A stretch of 64,000 nucleotides of DNA from Streptomyces composti. GTDB lineage: Bacteria; Actinomycetota; Actinomycetes; Streptomycetales; Streptomycetaceae. The stretch covers positions 247,721 to 311,720 of the forward strand of contig NZ_JAATEM010000002.1 in assembly GCF_012034205.1 (NCBI RefSeq), given 5' to 3'. Positions 25,338-34,183 of this stretch are shown piece after piece (the stretch's first letter is position 1; every line of letters begins with the position of its first letter). Under the pieces are notes generated by a model. That model saw nothing but the letters and a program-made list of their open reading frames with translations. It had not been told where the DNA came from and ran no database searches. The position numbers were made by a program, and so were the translations under genes.

Positions 25338-26837
25338 ATGGCGCAGTGGACCTCGGCGGTGGGGGCTGCCCAGCTCGCCCGGCAGCTCAAGTCCCAGCAG
25401 GAGCGTCCCGCCGGGCCCGGCACCCGGCGCCCGCCCGCCTACCGGGCCCTGGCCGACGGCATCCGTCTGCTGGTGCTCGAGGGCCGGGTCCCGGTCGCCG
25501 CCCGGCTGCCCGCCGAGCGCGAACTGGCCCTCGCCCTGTCCGTCAGCCGCACCACCGTCGCCGCCGCCTACGAGGCGCTGCGCGGCGAGGGATTCCTGGA
25601 GTCCCGGCGCGGCGCGGGCAGCTGGACCGCCGTGCCGGCCGGCAACCCGGTGCCCGCGCGGGGCCTGGAGCCGCTGCCCCCGGAGGCGCTCGGCTCGCTG
25701 ATCGACCTCGGCTGCGCGGCCCTGCCCGCGCCCGAGCCCTGGCTGACCCGGGCCGTGCAGGGCGCCCTGGAGCAGCTCCCGCCCTACGCGCACACCCACG
25801 GCGACTATCCCGCCGGGCTGCCCGCGCTCCGCTCGATGATCGCCGAGCGCTACACGGCGCGCGGCATCCCGACCATGCCCGAGCAGATCATGGTGACCAC
25901 CGGGGCGATGGGCGCCATCGACGCCATCTGCCACCTCTTCGGCGGCCGGGGCGAGCGCATCGCGGTGGAGTCGCCCTCGTACGCCAACATCCTCCAGCTG
26001 ATGCGGGAGGCGGGCGCCCGGCTCGTCCCGGTCGCCATGGCCGAGGGCCTCGCGGGCTGGGACATGGACCGCTGGCGGCAGGTGCTGCGGGAGGCCGCGC
26101 CCCGGATCGCCTACGTCGTCGCCGACTTCCACAACCCGACCGGGGCGCTCGCCGGCGAGGACCAGCGGCGCCGCCTGGTGGACGCGGCCCGCTCGGCGGG
26201 GACGGTGCTGGTCGCCGACGAGACGATGAGCGAGCTGTGGCTCGACGAGGACGTGGAGATGCCCCGCCCCGTCTGCGCCTTCGACCCGGCCGGCTCCACC
26301 GTGATCACCGTCGGCTCGGCCAGCAAGGCCTTCTGGGCCGGCATGCGCATCGGCTGGGTGCGGGCCGCCCCCGACGTGATCCGCAGTTTGGTCGCCGCCC
26401 GCGCCTACGCCGACCTCGGCACACCGGTGCTCGAGCAGCTCGCGGTGCACTGGCTGTTCGGCACCGGCGGCTGGGAGCAGGCCGTCGAGGTGCGCCGCAC
26501 CCAGGCCCGCGAGAACCGGGACGCGCTGGTGGCCGCCGTGCGGCGGGAGCTGCCGAACTGGGAGTTCGAGGTGCCCAGGGGCGGACTGACCCTCTGGGTC
26601 CGCACCGGCGGCCTCTCCGGCTCCCGCCTCGCCGAGGCGGGCGAACGCGTCGGCGTCCGCGTCCCCTCGGGCCCCCGCTTCGGCGTCGACGGCGCCTTCG
26701 AGGGCTACGTCCGCCTGCCCTTCACCGTGGGCGGCGCCGTCGCCGAGGAGGCCGCCTCCCGCCTCGCCGCAGCGGCCCGCATGGTGGAGACCGGCGGCAC
26801 GTCGGGGGCGGAGCCGCCGCGGACGTTCGTGGCGTGA
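25338..26837 (+). CDS. MocR-type (GntR/aminotransferase) regulator, YczR-like
   Basis: A 499-residue fusion. The GntR winged helix spans about residues 30-100 (YRALADGIRLLVLEGRV, ALSVSRTTVAAAYEAL). A fold-type I aminotransferase-like domain follows, with DFHNPTGAL near residue 260 and the PLP Schiff-base lysine in VGSASKAFWAGMRIGW near residue 325. MocR proteins use PLP as a sensing cofactor. ATG 25338 is the first start giving the domain; a weak GGGGAAGGTGG lies upstream. It is divergent from yczE, so yczE is the probable target. Confidence 0.9.
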   Translation: MAQWTSAVGAAQLARQLKSQQERPAGPGTRRPPAYRALADGIRLLVLEGRVPVAARLPAERELALALSVSRTTVAAAYEALRGEGFLESRRGAGSWTAVPAGNPVPARGLEPLPPEALGSLIDLGCAALPAPEPWLTRAVQGALEQLPPYAHTHGDYPAGLPALRSMIAERYTARGIPTMPEQIMVTTGAMGAIDAICHLFGGRGERIAVESPSYANILQLMREAGARLVPVAMAEGLAGWDMDRWRQVLREAAPRIAYVVADFHNPTGALAGEDQRRRLVDAARSAGTVLVADETMSELWLDEDVEMPRPVCAFDPAGSTVITVGSASKAFWAGMRIGWVRAAPDVIRSLVAARAYADLGTPVLEQLAVHWLFGTGGWEQAVEVRRTQARENRDALVAAVRRELPNWEFEVPRGGLTLWVRTGGLSGSRLAEAGERVGVRVPSGPRFGVDGAFEGYVRLPFTVGGAVAEEAASRLAAAARMVETGGTSGAEPPRTFVA

Positions 26838-26844
26838 GGACGGG

Positions 26845-26889
26845 GAAGCGGCCGGCGGGACCTCGGGGGAGGGTCCCGCCGGCCGCTTC
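26845..26889. terminator. Bidirectional terminator with 18-bp perfect stem
   Basis: GAAGCGGCCGGCGGGACC (26845-26862) and its exact reverse complement (26872-26889) flank a 9-nt loop between convergent genes. Confidence 0.85.
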
Positions 26890-26907
26890 TGCCGGGATCA
26901 GCCGGGA

Positions 26908-28647
26908 TCAGGAGGACTCGGCGACTGCCGCTTCCCGGTGCTGCGGCTGCTGGGGGGCGGGGGAGGCCGCCATGGCCTCGGCGGGGAGCTTGTCCTCGTC
27001 GTCGTGAGCCGGGGTGGTCCGGCCGTGTGCGTCGCGGTCGGGGGTCCGGTCCGAGGGGACCTTCTCCAGGCGGACCGGTGAGGCCGGGGTGGCCGCCTCC
27101 TGGGCGGGCGCGTCCTGCCGCGCCTCCTCGTCCGCCGGGGTCGAGCGCGGCGGGAGCAGCTCCAGGACGGCCTGGCGCAGGGCCTCGCTGGTGGCGTCGT
27201 CGTAGGGGTTGGGCGTGGCCGGGACCTGGAGCCGGTGGACCGGGCCGGTGCCGAGGCGGGCGTAGCCGCGTCCGGCCGGGATCTGGTCGACCGGCGTGCT
27301 GGGCGGCGGGGCGCCGAGGACGGACTCCAGCTGCTCGGCGGTGGCCGGGCCGAGGACGACCCGCGCCCGGGTGTGCTGCCGCACCGCGTCGCTGAGGGTC
27401 TCCAGGCTGTCCAGCTGGTCGGCCACCACGACCGTGACGTTCGCCGGACGCCCGTGCCGCAGCGGCATGTGCAGCAGCGCCTGGGGATCGGGGCGGCCGT
27501 CCTCGGCGGCGAGGTGCGTGAAGACGGTCGGGCGGTCGAGGAGGATCCACAGCGGACGCCGGGTGTCCTCCGGCGGCGGGTCGCCCGCCTGGTGCGCCCG
27601 GTTGACGGCGATCAGCCGGCGCTCGGTCTCCTGCGCGGCCCACTTCAGGCTCTCCGCCGCCCCGGCCGGGCCGCACTCGACGGCCAGCACGCCGTCCCGG
27701 CCGGTCAGGCAGGCGTACTCGCCGGTGCCGCCCCCGTCGACGATCATGACGTCCCCGTGCTGGAGGGCCTGCAGCGCGATGGAGCGCAGCAGGGTGGAGG
27801 TGCCGCTGCCCGGCTGGCCCAGCGCCAGCAGGTGCGGGGCGGTGGAGCGGATGCCGGTGCGCCACACGACCGGCGGCACGTCGCGCCGCTCCTCGCCGTA
27901 GGAGAGCGGCAGGGTGCGCTGCACCCGGATCGGGTCGGTGAAGCCCAGCACGGTCTCGCCGGGGGACGTGACGAAACGCTGGGCGGCGATGTCGGCCGGC
28001 AGGGGCGCGAGGGCGCGCAGGGTGAGGAGGTTGCCCTCCTCGTCCCAGGCGAAGTGGTACTCGCGGTCGCGCCCCGACTTGGCGGCGAGCAGATGCTCGA
28101 TCCGGGCGCGGGACTCCGGCTCGCCGTCGGGGAAGTAGGCGGGGTAGCTGATCACCAGGTGGGTGATCCGGCCGCCGCCGTCGAACTCGTACTCCGGGAA
28201 CGCCTTCTCCCACGCACCGCCGTGGCTGTAGAGCGGCTCGGGGTCGTCCGGGGTGGAGAAGTACGGCACCAGCGCCTCGTAGAGCGACTTCAGGCGCCGG
28301 CTGCGGGACGGGTCCGGCCCCTGCGGGGCCTTGGGCCTGCGGTCCCGGCCCTGCCAGGCCGCCGTCGCCATCACGGTGACGACGGCGAGCAGCGGGCCGT
28401 ACGGCATCAGCGCCACGACCAGGACCACCGAGGCCGCCAGGAAGAGCAGCGGGCCTCGCCGGTCCTTGGGGGTCTCCGCCCATCTGCGCCGGCCGGCCGA
28501 GGCCAGCCGGCGCAGTCCGCGCGTGATCGTGATGAGCGGATGGAGGACGTCCGTGGCGCTGTCGGCCGCCGTCCGGGCCAGCTCCCGGCTCCGGGCGAGC
28601 TGTGCGCCGCCGTGGCTGAGGATGCGGGGGAGGGGGCGCCGGGCCAC
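26908..28647 (-). CDS. FtsK/TraB-like membrane protein with degenerate P-loop
   Basis: A 579-residue protein. Two hydrophobic segments (about residues 62-95) are followed by a RecA-like domain resembling FtsK/TraB/T4CP ATPases. The expected Walker A reads LALGQPGSGTSTLL near residue 270, with Thr in place of the invariant Lys, and the expected Walker B reads VMIVDGGG with no Glu. The C-terminal 90 residues are acidic and disordered. It is probably a non-hydrolysing or partner-dependent member. GTG 28647 follows GGAGG by 6 nt. It lies downstream of a small membrane protein gene, as in other Streptomyces. Confidence 0.75.
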   Translation of the reverse strand: MARRPLPRILSHGGAQLARSRELARTAADSATDVLHPLITITRGLRRLASAGRRRWAETPKDRRGPLLFLAASVVLVVALMPYGPLLAVVTVMATAAWQGRDRRPKAPQGPDPSRSRRLKSLYEALVPYFSTPDDPEPLYSHGGAWEKAFPEYEFDGGGRITHLVISYPAYFPDGEPESRARIEHLLAAKSGRDREYHFAWDEEGNLLTLRALAPLPADIAAQRFVTSPGETVLGFTDPIRVQRTLPLSYGEERRDVPPVVWRTGIRSTAPHLLALGQPGSGTSTLLRSIALQALQHGDVMIVDGGGTGEYACLTGRDGVLAVECGPAGAAESLKWAAQETERRLIAVNRAHQAGDPPPEDTRRPLWILLDRPTVFTHLAAEDGRPDPQALLHMPLRHGRPANVTVVVADQLDSLETLSDAVRQHTRARVVLGPATAEQLESVLGAPPPSTPVDQIPAGRGYARLGTGPVHRLQVPATPNPYDDATSEALRQAVLELLPPRSTPADEEARQDAPAQEAATPASPVRLEKVPSDRTPDRDAHGRTTPAHDDEDKLPAEAMAASPAPQQPQHREAAVAESS

Positions 28648-28696
28648 TGATGCCTCCAGAGGGTGCGTACGAGCGGGCGGGGGGTGGGGCGGCGGC

Positions 28697-28891
28697 TCAG
28701 AACCTGAGCCCGCCCAGGAGACTGGCCAGGCTCTCGCCACCGGCCTTGATGCTGGGGGCGATGGCCGTGCTGGCCAGGTAGAAGCCGAACAGCATGGCGA
28801 CCAGCGCGTGCGACAGCTTCAGTCCGTCCTTGCGGAAGAAGATGAAGACGACGATGCCGAGCAGCACCACGCATGAGATCGAGATGAACAT
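28697..28891 (-). CDS. Small two-helix membrane protein
   Basis: A 64-residue protein with two hydrophobic helices (ISCVVLLGIVVFIFF at residues 4-18 and LVAMLFGFYLASTAI near 30-44) and a glycine-rich tail ending GGLRF. The ATG at 28891 has AGGAGA 8 nt upstream. It lies 49 bp ahead of the FtsK-like gene on the same strand and may assist it, as small Spd-like membrane proteins do for TraB (inference). Confidence 0.75.
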   Translation of the reverse strand: MFISISCVVLLGIVVFIFFRKDGLKLSHALVAMLFGFYLASTAIAPSIKAGGESLASLLGGLRF

Positions 28892-29197
28892 GTGAGTTCT
28901 CCTGGTTCGGGGACAGTCACCCTGAGTACTTCCAGGCTCACAGGATGTGTCTATACGATAAAAGGTGCAACTGGGTGCATTTGGTCGCTTTTCGCTCACG
29001 TGGCTCAGAGGGCGTGTCGCCCCTTCGCCCTGGGTGGTTGCGTCCGGTCCGCTCCGCCGTGATCTTTACCTCGGGCGTCGCGGCTCATGTGCCGCACGAG
29101 CCAGTACCCTGGCGATTCACCCGTACGGCGCTGCACCGCTCGCAGGCGTACGGCTCGTCCCCGCAGTCCCCGAAGCAAGTGAGAGGCGGTCCGGCCG
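28892..29197. promoter_or_regulatory. Divergent spacer with AT-rich patch
   Basis: About 300 bp without a gene. It contains an unusually AT-rich segment (TCTATACGATAAAAGG, 28949-28964) followed by the near-direct repeat GTGCAACTGG / GTGCATTTGG (about 28965-28984). This is probably the promoter and operator zone for the small membrane protein on the minus strand. The ankyrin promoter must lie nearer to 29100-29170. Confidence 0.4.
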
Positions 29198-29590
29198 ATG
29201 ACTGAAGCCCCCGACCCCGAGGTCGTGGAGCTTGCGACCAAGATCTTCGATCTGGCCCGCAGGGGCCGGACCGAGGAGCTCGTGGCCTACGTCGACGCGG
29301 GCGTCCCGGCCGACCTCACCAACGACCGCGGCGACTCGCTGGTGATGCTCGCCGCCTACCACGGGCACGCCGGCACCGTACGCGCGCTCCTGGAGCGCGG
29401 CGCCGACGCCGACCGGGTCAACGACCGCGGCCAGACCCCCCTCGCGGGGGCGGCCTTCAAGGGCGACACCGAGGTGACCAAGGCGCTCCTCGACGGCGGC
29501 GCCGATCCGAACACGGGGACGCCCTCGGCCGTCGACACCGCGCGCATGTTCGGCCGGACCGAACTGCTGAATCTGTTCGGCGAGCGCTGA
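29198..29590 (+). CDS. Ankyrin repeat protein
   Basis: A 130-residue cytosolic protein made almost entirely of ankyrin repeats: NDRGDSLVMLAAYHGHAGTV...LLERGADAD and NDRGQTPLAGAAFKGDTEVTKALLDGGADPN, plus capping repeats at each end. It should mediate protein binding; the partner is unknown. ATG 29198 is preceded by GAGAGG. Confidence 0.9.
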   Translation: MTEAPDPEVVELATKIFDLARRGRTEELVAYVDAGVPADLTNDRGDSLVMLAAYHGHAGTVRALLERGADADRVNDRGQTPLAGAAFKGDTEVTKALLDGGADPNTGTPSAVDTARMFGRTELLNLFGER

Positions 29591-29811
29591 GCCGGACACC
29601 CGAGCGAGGAGCGCCCGCCGGGCGCTCTGACCAGTGAAGACATCGAAAACGGGGGAGGCGGTACAGGGCCGCCGAAATATCGGTCGCGGTGGATGTGACC
29701 GCCGGGTCATCATGACGACGTGGTTCACGGACGTGATGGCTGGGCAGCTCTTGCCGCACCGCGCGGGCCGTGATGCGGTCCGCAAGGGCCACCGACGAGA
29801 GGCAGAGGAAG

Positions 29812-29871
29812 ATGGTCTACAGCAAGCAGGAAACGGCGGGCGCCCCGACGTGTTGTCACGCGGCCAGGTAA
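29812..29871 (+). CDS. 19-codon ORF upstream of HEAT-repeat gene (possible leader peptide)
   Basis: ATG 29812 to TAA 29869-29871 encodes MVYSKQETAGAPTCCHAAR. GAGAGG lies 9 nt before the ATG. The stop is 45 bp ahead of the HEAT-repeat gene. The non-random composition, with a Cys-Cys-His motif near the end, suggests a translated peptide, perhaps a leader that couples translation to cysteine supply or binds metal. No function is established. Confidence 0.45.
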   Translation: MVYSKQETAGAPTCCHAAR

Positions 29872-29916
29872 TGCACACCCCCGGTTGCGTCGACGCTTGA
29901 TGTGAGGCTGTTTCCC

Positions 29917-31335
29917 ATGTTCGATCCGGTCATAGCGCCCAGCGGTACGCTGCTCGGCCTGCTCCAGCGGGGCCGCGGCGACGGCACGCTGCACGCGCTC
30001 ACCGCCCCGCGCTCCGAGGCGCTCGCGGCACTGAACCACTGTGTGCTGCGCGACCCGCGCCACGACTGGCAGGTGGAGAACCGCTCCCTCTACTACGCCC
30101 GCCTCTACCTCGATCTGCACGGCGAACTGGACGCGATCGAGGCCCATCTCTTCGGCCCCGAGGACGTGCTCGACACCGACGAGTCACGCACCGGACTCGC
30201 CCTCGCCGTCCTCGGCCATCTGGCGTCCTACGGCAGGCGGGAGGCCCTGGAACTGCTGCGCGGGTACGCCGCCCGCGGCACCAACTGGACCTGGGCCCTG
30301 GACGAGCTGGCGCTGCGCGACGACGACGAGGGCCTGCGCGCCCTGGCCGAGCCCGTGCTGGCCCGGTTCCCCGAGGGCCCCGAGGGCGACGCGGAGCTCG
30401 CCGCGACCGTGCGGGACTCCTTCGAACCCAGGCCCTGGCGGCTGTGGGCCGACGATCCCCGCCCCGCCGTCGCCGCCCGCGTCCGGGCCGCGCACGAGGC
30501 CGGCTGCTTCGACCGATGGCAGCGGCAGATGCGTCCGGCCGGGCCCCGGCCGGGATGGAGCGTGCAGGCCGTTCTGGAATGGGCCCAGCAGGGCGTCGAA
30601 CGCGGCGCCGCGCTCCACGTCCCGGCCGCCCGCTGTCTCACCGCCGTCGCGGGCCCCGAGGACCGGCCCGAGATCGTCCGGGCCGCCCAGGACGGCACCG
30701 AGGGAGCCCGCTGCACCGCCCTGCGCTACCTCGCCGACACCAACGACCCCGAGGTGCTCGACCTGATCGAGCAGGCGGTGGCCACCGGCGCCGCGCCCGT
30801 GGTGGAGGCCGCCGTCGCCTCGTTCGAACGTATGCACAGTCTCGCCGCAGTGGACCGGGCACGCGCCTGGGCCCGCCGGCCCGACCAGCTGGGCGCCGCC
30901 GCCGGCCGCGTGCTCGCCTGCCGGGGCGGAGTCCGGGACCGTGACCTGGTCCTCGCCGCCCTCCGCGAGGCGGTGCGCGGCGACGGACCCGACGCACCCA
31001 CCCTGTGGACCCTCGTCGACGGCGCCGGACGCCTGGGCATCGGCTGCGCCGCCCCCGTCCTGCGCCACATCTACCGCGAGACCGCCTCCTCGCACCTGCG
31101 CGGCCGCGCCGCCCGCGCCCTCGCCGCCACCGACCCCTCCTTCGGCCGGGGCTTCGCCGTCGAATGCCTCTGGGACTGCGAGGAGTCCACCCGCGAACTC
31201 GCCGCCCGCCACGCCGAGACCGGCGACACCCGCGTCGTCGACCGCCTGCGCCGCCTCGCCGCCGACCCGGCCGAGGAGGCCGAGGTCCAGACAGCGGTCC
31301 GCAGCCGCATCGGCCAGGAGGGCACGGCCGTGTGA
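29917..31335 (+). CDS. HEAT-repeat-like protein
   Basis: A 472-residue soluble, alpha-helical protein. From about residue 190 it shows PBS/HEAT-like repeats (VARCLTAVAGPEDRP, CTALRYLADTNDPEVLDLI, HLRGRAARALAATDPSFGR) ending in ELAARHAETGDTRVVDRL. Such solenoids bind proteins. ATG 29917 is chosen because GAGG lies 9 nt upstream and the preceding codons lack a ribosome site. It follows the 19-codon ORF, is terminated at 31377-31435, and shares orientation with the SMC-like operon. Confidence 0.75.
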   Translation: MFDPVIAPSGTLLGLLQRGRGDGTLHALTAPRSEALAALNHCVLRDPRHDWQVENRSLYYARLYLDLHGELDAIEAHLFGPEDVLDTDESRTGLALAVLGHLASYGRREALELLRGYAARGTNWTWALDELALRDDDEGLRALAEPVLARFPEGPEGDAELAATVRDSFEPRPWRLWADDPRPAVAARVRAAHEAGCFDRWQRQMRPAGPRPGWSVQAVLEWAQQGVERGAALHVPAARCLTAVAGPEDRPEIVRAAQDGTEGARCTALRYLADTNDPEVLDLIEQAVATGAAPVVEAAVASFERMHSLAAVDRARAWARRPDQLGAAAGRVLACRGGVRDRDLVLAALREAVRGDGPDAPTLWTLVDGAGRLGIGCAAPVLRHIYRETASSHLRGRAARALAATDPSFGRGFAVECLWDCEESTRELAARHAETGDTRVVDRLRRLAADPAEEAEVQTAVRSRIGQEGTAV

Positions 31336-31376
31336 ACCCCGTCGCCGCACGACGAGCGGCACCGCTGAACGATCGG

Positions 31377-31435
31377 GGCGGCCCCGCCGGTCTTGCCTCC
31401 CCACGGAACAGGGGGCAGGGCGCGGCGGGGCCGCC
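31377..31435 (+). terminator. Hairpin after HEAT-repeat gene
   Basis: GGCGGCCCCGCC (31377-31388) pairs exactly with GGCGGGGCCGCC (31424-31435), with inner pairing TGCC/GGCA in the loop. The remaining spacer to 31630 has no gene; TAGTCT (31618-31623) just before the next start is a plausible -10. Confidence 0.65.
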
Positions 31436-31630
31436 TTCGTGCGGCTCGGGACGTCGGGTGTGAAGTCCACGGGGCACCGGGCCTGTTCGGCGAGGCGGCA
31501 GGGGCGCCGGGCGGCGGCGGGATGGGCGGACGCGGCGCCCCCGGCCGGCGGGACGGCGGTACGGTCCGTCAGCCGGGGTGCTTCTGGGTCGTTTGGGATG
31601 TTGTCAGACCGAGGACCTAGTCTGTGCACC

Positions 31631-33142
31631 GTGACTTCGCCTGCAACGACGGACAGCGTTCCGCCCCAGCTCAGCGCGGGGCCGCGCCCGGCACCGGGCC
31701 CGGCCGCCGACGAGGGACTGGCGCGGCGGCTGCGCGCGCTCGCCTGCACCGCGCCGCTGCACGACCTGGACGCCCGCAAGGCCAATCTGGCCGGCGAGTA
31801 CTCGGTGTACGGCATGGCGGAGATCGCCCTCGCGGCCATCGATCTGGTCACCCTGAACATGGACTTCGACACGGGCGCCGACCACGACCAGATCGTCGCC
31901 CGGCTGATCCCGCGCATCGCCGCCCAGGCCCCGCAGCGCCCCGCCGCCGAGCACGAGCGGGTGGCCCGCTGGGTCCTGGAGAACCTCATCAACGTCGGCA
32001 GCGTCGACCGCGGCTTCCGCGCCGTCTACGGCGTCTTCGGACCCGACGGCACCTATGTCCGGCGGGACTACGACTTCAAGCTGATCGAGGAGGTCCCCGG
32101 CCCCGGCGGCGCGGTCTATCTGCGCACCACCGACGAGGCCGTCAACGTCCTCGTCGGCGCGCTGGACACCGATGTCACCAGCGCCCAGATCGCCGCCGAG
32201 GTCAAGCTGGAGGTGCTGATCAGCCGCGGCCGGCTCGCCGACGCCCAGCTCGCCGCCGAACAGGCCCGCTACCGCACCGTGCAGTACTCCGAGTCGCTGC
32301 GCCGCGCCCTGGAGGCGACCCGGCGCAACGTACGGGCCGTCGACTGGCTCAACGCCGTCCCCGACATGATCGCCGAGGCGCTGGATCACGTCGCCGACCG
32401 GTACCGCCACGAGAACGCGATCCTCACCAACATCCGCAAGGCCCGCGACGAGTCCGAGGACCCGGAGCACAAGCGCCGCGCCGCAGAGCTGGTGGACATC
32501 GTCAAGGACTGCATCCGGCGCCATACGCAGCTGCAGTCCAGGCTGCTGGAGGCCGGCCCGCTGTTCCGCGCCGAGCAGGACCGGCAGGCCTTCGCCGCGC
32601 CCGCCGCGGCATCCGGCACCGACCTGTACGGCCAGCTGCTCGCGCCCTCCTTGCCGCTGCCGGTGGAGCAGGCCGTCCGGGTCACCGACGCCTTCTTCAC
32701 ACACGGCACCGGACTGCGCACGCCGGTGTCGGTGCGGGTCGCCGACCTCGTCGACATACTGCTCACCCCGCCCGTGGAGCGGGAGCACCTCGGCGCCGAG
32801 ATGCCCGAGCCGGACCTGATCGCCACGCCCGACGACAGCCGCTTCAGCGAGGAGCAGCTGGCCGCGGCCACCGAACTGCTGGACCTCCCGGCGGACGCCC
32901 CGCGCCGGCTCTCGGGACTGCTGGCGCAGGCCCGCCGCCAGGACCCCGAACTGCCCTACCTGGTGGCGCTGCTGGCCGTGCACGCGGCCAGCCCTCCGGT
33001 GGGCACGGCCGTCCGCCAGGGCGAGCGCAGGCTGCTGTTCGCCGTCGACGACGGCACCGAGCTGGACGACCCGGAGTTCGGCGGCGCCGACCTGATCGTG
33101 GGGACCGCCCTGCTGGACGCGACCGGACCGGAGGCCGCGTGA
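31631..33142 (+). CDS. Kleisin-like (MukF/MksF/JetA-like) protein of an SMC complex
   Basis: A 503-residue alpha-rich cytosolic protein. The N-terminal part has winged-helix-like segments (RVARWVLENLINVG, YLRTTDEAVNVLVGAL). The middle is AEVKLEVLISRGRLADAQLAAEQARYRT, then a long helix with RRNVRAVDW, the kind of neck found in MukF/MksF kleisins. Assignment rests on order with a MukE-like and a MukB-like gene, not on strong identity. GTG 31631 lies 7 bp after a -10-like TAGTCT, so the mRNA is probably leaderless. It ends in GTGA, overlapping the next small ORF. Confidence 0.65.
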   Translation: MTSPATTDSVPPQLSAGPRPAPGPAADEGLARRLRALACTAPLHDLDARKANLAGEYSVYGMAEIALAAIDLVTLNMDFDTGADHDQIVARLIPRIAAQAPQRPAAEHERVARWVLENLINVGSVDRGFRAVYGVFGPDGTYVRRDYDFKLIEEVPGPGGAVYLRTTDEAVNVLVGALDTDVTSAQIAAEVKLEVLISRGRLADAQLAAEQARYRTVQYSESLRRALEATRRNVRAVDWLNAVPDMIAEALDHVADRYRHENAILTNIRKARDESEDPEHKRRAAELVDIVKDCIRRHTQLQSRLLEAGPLFRAEQDRQAFAAPAAASGTDLYGQLLAPSLPLPVEQAVRVTDAFFTHGTGLRTPVSVRVADLVDILLTPPVEREHLGAEMPEPDLIATPDDSRFSEEQLAAATELLDLPADAPRRLSGLLAQARRQDPELPYLVALLAVHAASPPVGTAVRQGERRLLFAVDDGTELDDPEFGGADLIVGTALLDATGPEAA

Positions 33143-33249
33143 CGCCGCCCGACACCGGCCGCCGCCGGAGCACCGGAGCCGGACCCGCCGTGCCGGCCGA
33201 GAGGGGCGGCCCCGCCGCCGTAGCAGAGTTCGAGGAGTTGCCGTCGTGA
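33139..33249 (+). CDS. 36-codon ORF coupled by GTGA on both sides
   Basis: GTG 33139 overlaps the kleisin-like stop (GTGA) and has GGAGG about 4 nt upstream. Its own TGA (33247-33249) overlaps the GTG start of the MukE-like gene (GTGA). It encodes a basic, Pro/Gly/Ala-rich start and an acidic end (AEFEELPS, whose codons contain the GAGGAG ribosome site of the next gene). It could be a real micropeptide, a translational relay, or chance. Confidence 0.45.
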   Translation: MTPPDTGRRRSTGAGPAVPAERGGPAAVAEFEELPS

Positions 33250-34127
33250 ACGAGCAGGCCGACTGGAGCGAGGAAGACGCTCCCGCAGCGCCGGGAAGCG
33301 GTTCCGTCACGCCCGCCGACGCCGCCGACGCCGCGCGGCTCGTCGCCTTCGGGCTCCAGCCCAAGCTGCAGCCCGCCCGCGACCAGGAGTACGCGGACCT
33401 GCTGCGCCGCTACCGGGAGGACCCCTCCTTCGCCCGGATCGCGGACGCCGTGGCCACCGGGCTCGGGCTGATCGTGCTCGAGGTGTCGCCGCGCGCCGGC
33501 ATGGCCGTCACCGCCGCCGAGGACTCGGTGTTCGCCGTTCGCATGGGCGACTACGCACGGCGCACCTCCGCCGACGGCGCCGACCGCTTCCTGCACGGAC
33601 TGGCCCATCTCGCCGTCGCCGCCATGGCCTTCCCGCGTCCCGAGGACCTCGCCGACGACGGCTACATCGGCCGGGTCACCGTCAACGGCGTCGACGCCTT
33701 CGTCCGCCAGGCCTGCCGCCGGCTCGAGGAACGCGCGGCCGAGCAGGGCGAGAACACCGACCCGGTCAGCGACGCCCCCGGACTCGAGGCCGCCTGGCGG
33801 GTCTGGGCCAGACGCAGCGCCACCGGCGCCACCAAGGACGCCCGCAGGCTCGCCGGCTCCACCACCGGCATCGTCGCCAAGGCCGTCGGCTTTCTCACCG
33901 ACTCCGGCTTCCTGCAGCGCACCGGCGACGACAACGGCGGCACCTACCGCACCACCGCCCGCTACCAGCTCCAGGTACGGGACATGGCCGGCAGCGCCGC
34001 CATGGCCGAGCTGCTGGAGCTGGGCGTCGTACCGGTCACCGACGGCACACCGACCCTGCTCCCGCCCGAGGACGGGGACGACCTGGACCTGGTCGCCGAC
34101 GCCGGCCTGCCGTTCCACTCGACCTGA
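33246..34127 (+). CDS. MukE/MksE/JetB-like winged-helix protein
   Basis: A 293-residue protein with no catalytic motif. Residues 30-150 are helical (LLRRYREDPSFARIADAVATGLGLIVLEV). The C-terminal part has a winged-helix-like core (SSTTGIVAKAVGFLTDSGFLQRT, then GTYRTTARYQLQVRDMA), consistent with MukE-type subunits that bridge kleisin and SMC heads. GTG 33246 follows GAGGAG by about 9 nt. The SMC-like gene starts 56 bp later. Homology is inferred from fold pattern and operon order. Confidence 0.6.
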   Translation: MNEQADWSEEDAPAAPGSGSVTPADAADAARLVAFGLQPKLQPARDQEYADLLRRYREDPSFARIADAVATGLGLIVLEVSPRAGMAVTAAEDSVFAVRMGDYARRTSADGADRFLHGLAHLAVAAMAFPRPEDLADDGYIGRVTVNGVDAFVRQACRRLEERAAEQGENTDPVSDAPGLEAAWRVWARRSATGATKDARRLAGSTTGIVAKAVGFLTDSGFLQRTGDDNGGTYRTTARYQLQVRDMAGSAAMAELLELGVVPVTDGTPTLLPPEDGDDLDLVADAGLPFHST

Positions 34128-34183
34128 CCCTTCCCACCGCCCGCCGAACACCCCCGTCTCACGAAGCCTCACGAGAGTCCGCC

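Noticed and set aside
29634..29900. 88-codon frame overlapping the 19-codon ORF
   Set aside because: It has no ribosome site, no protein-like pattern, and conflicts with the better-supported short frame.
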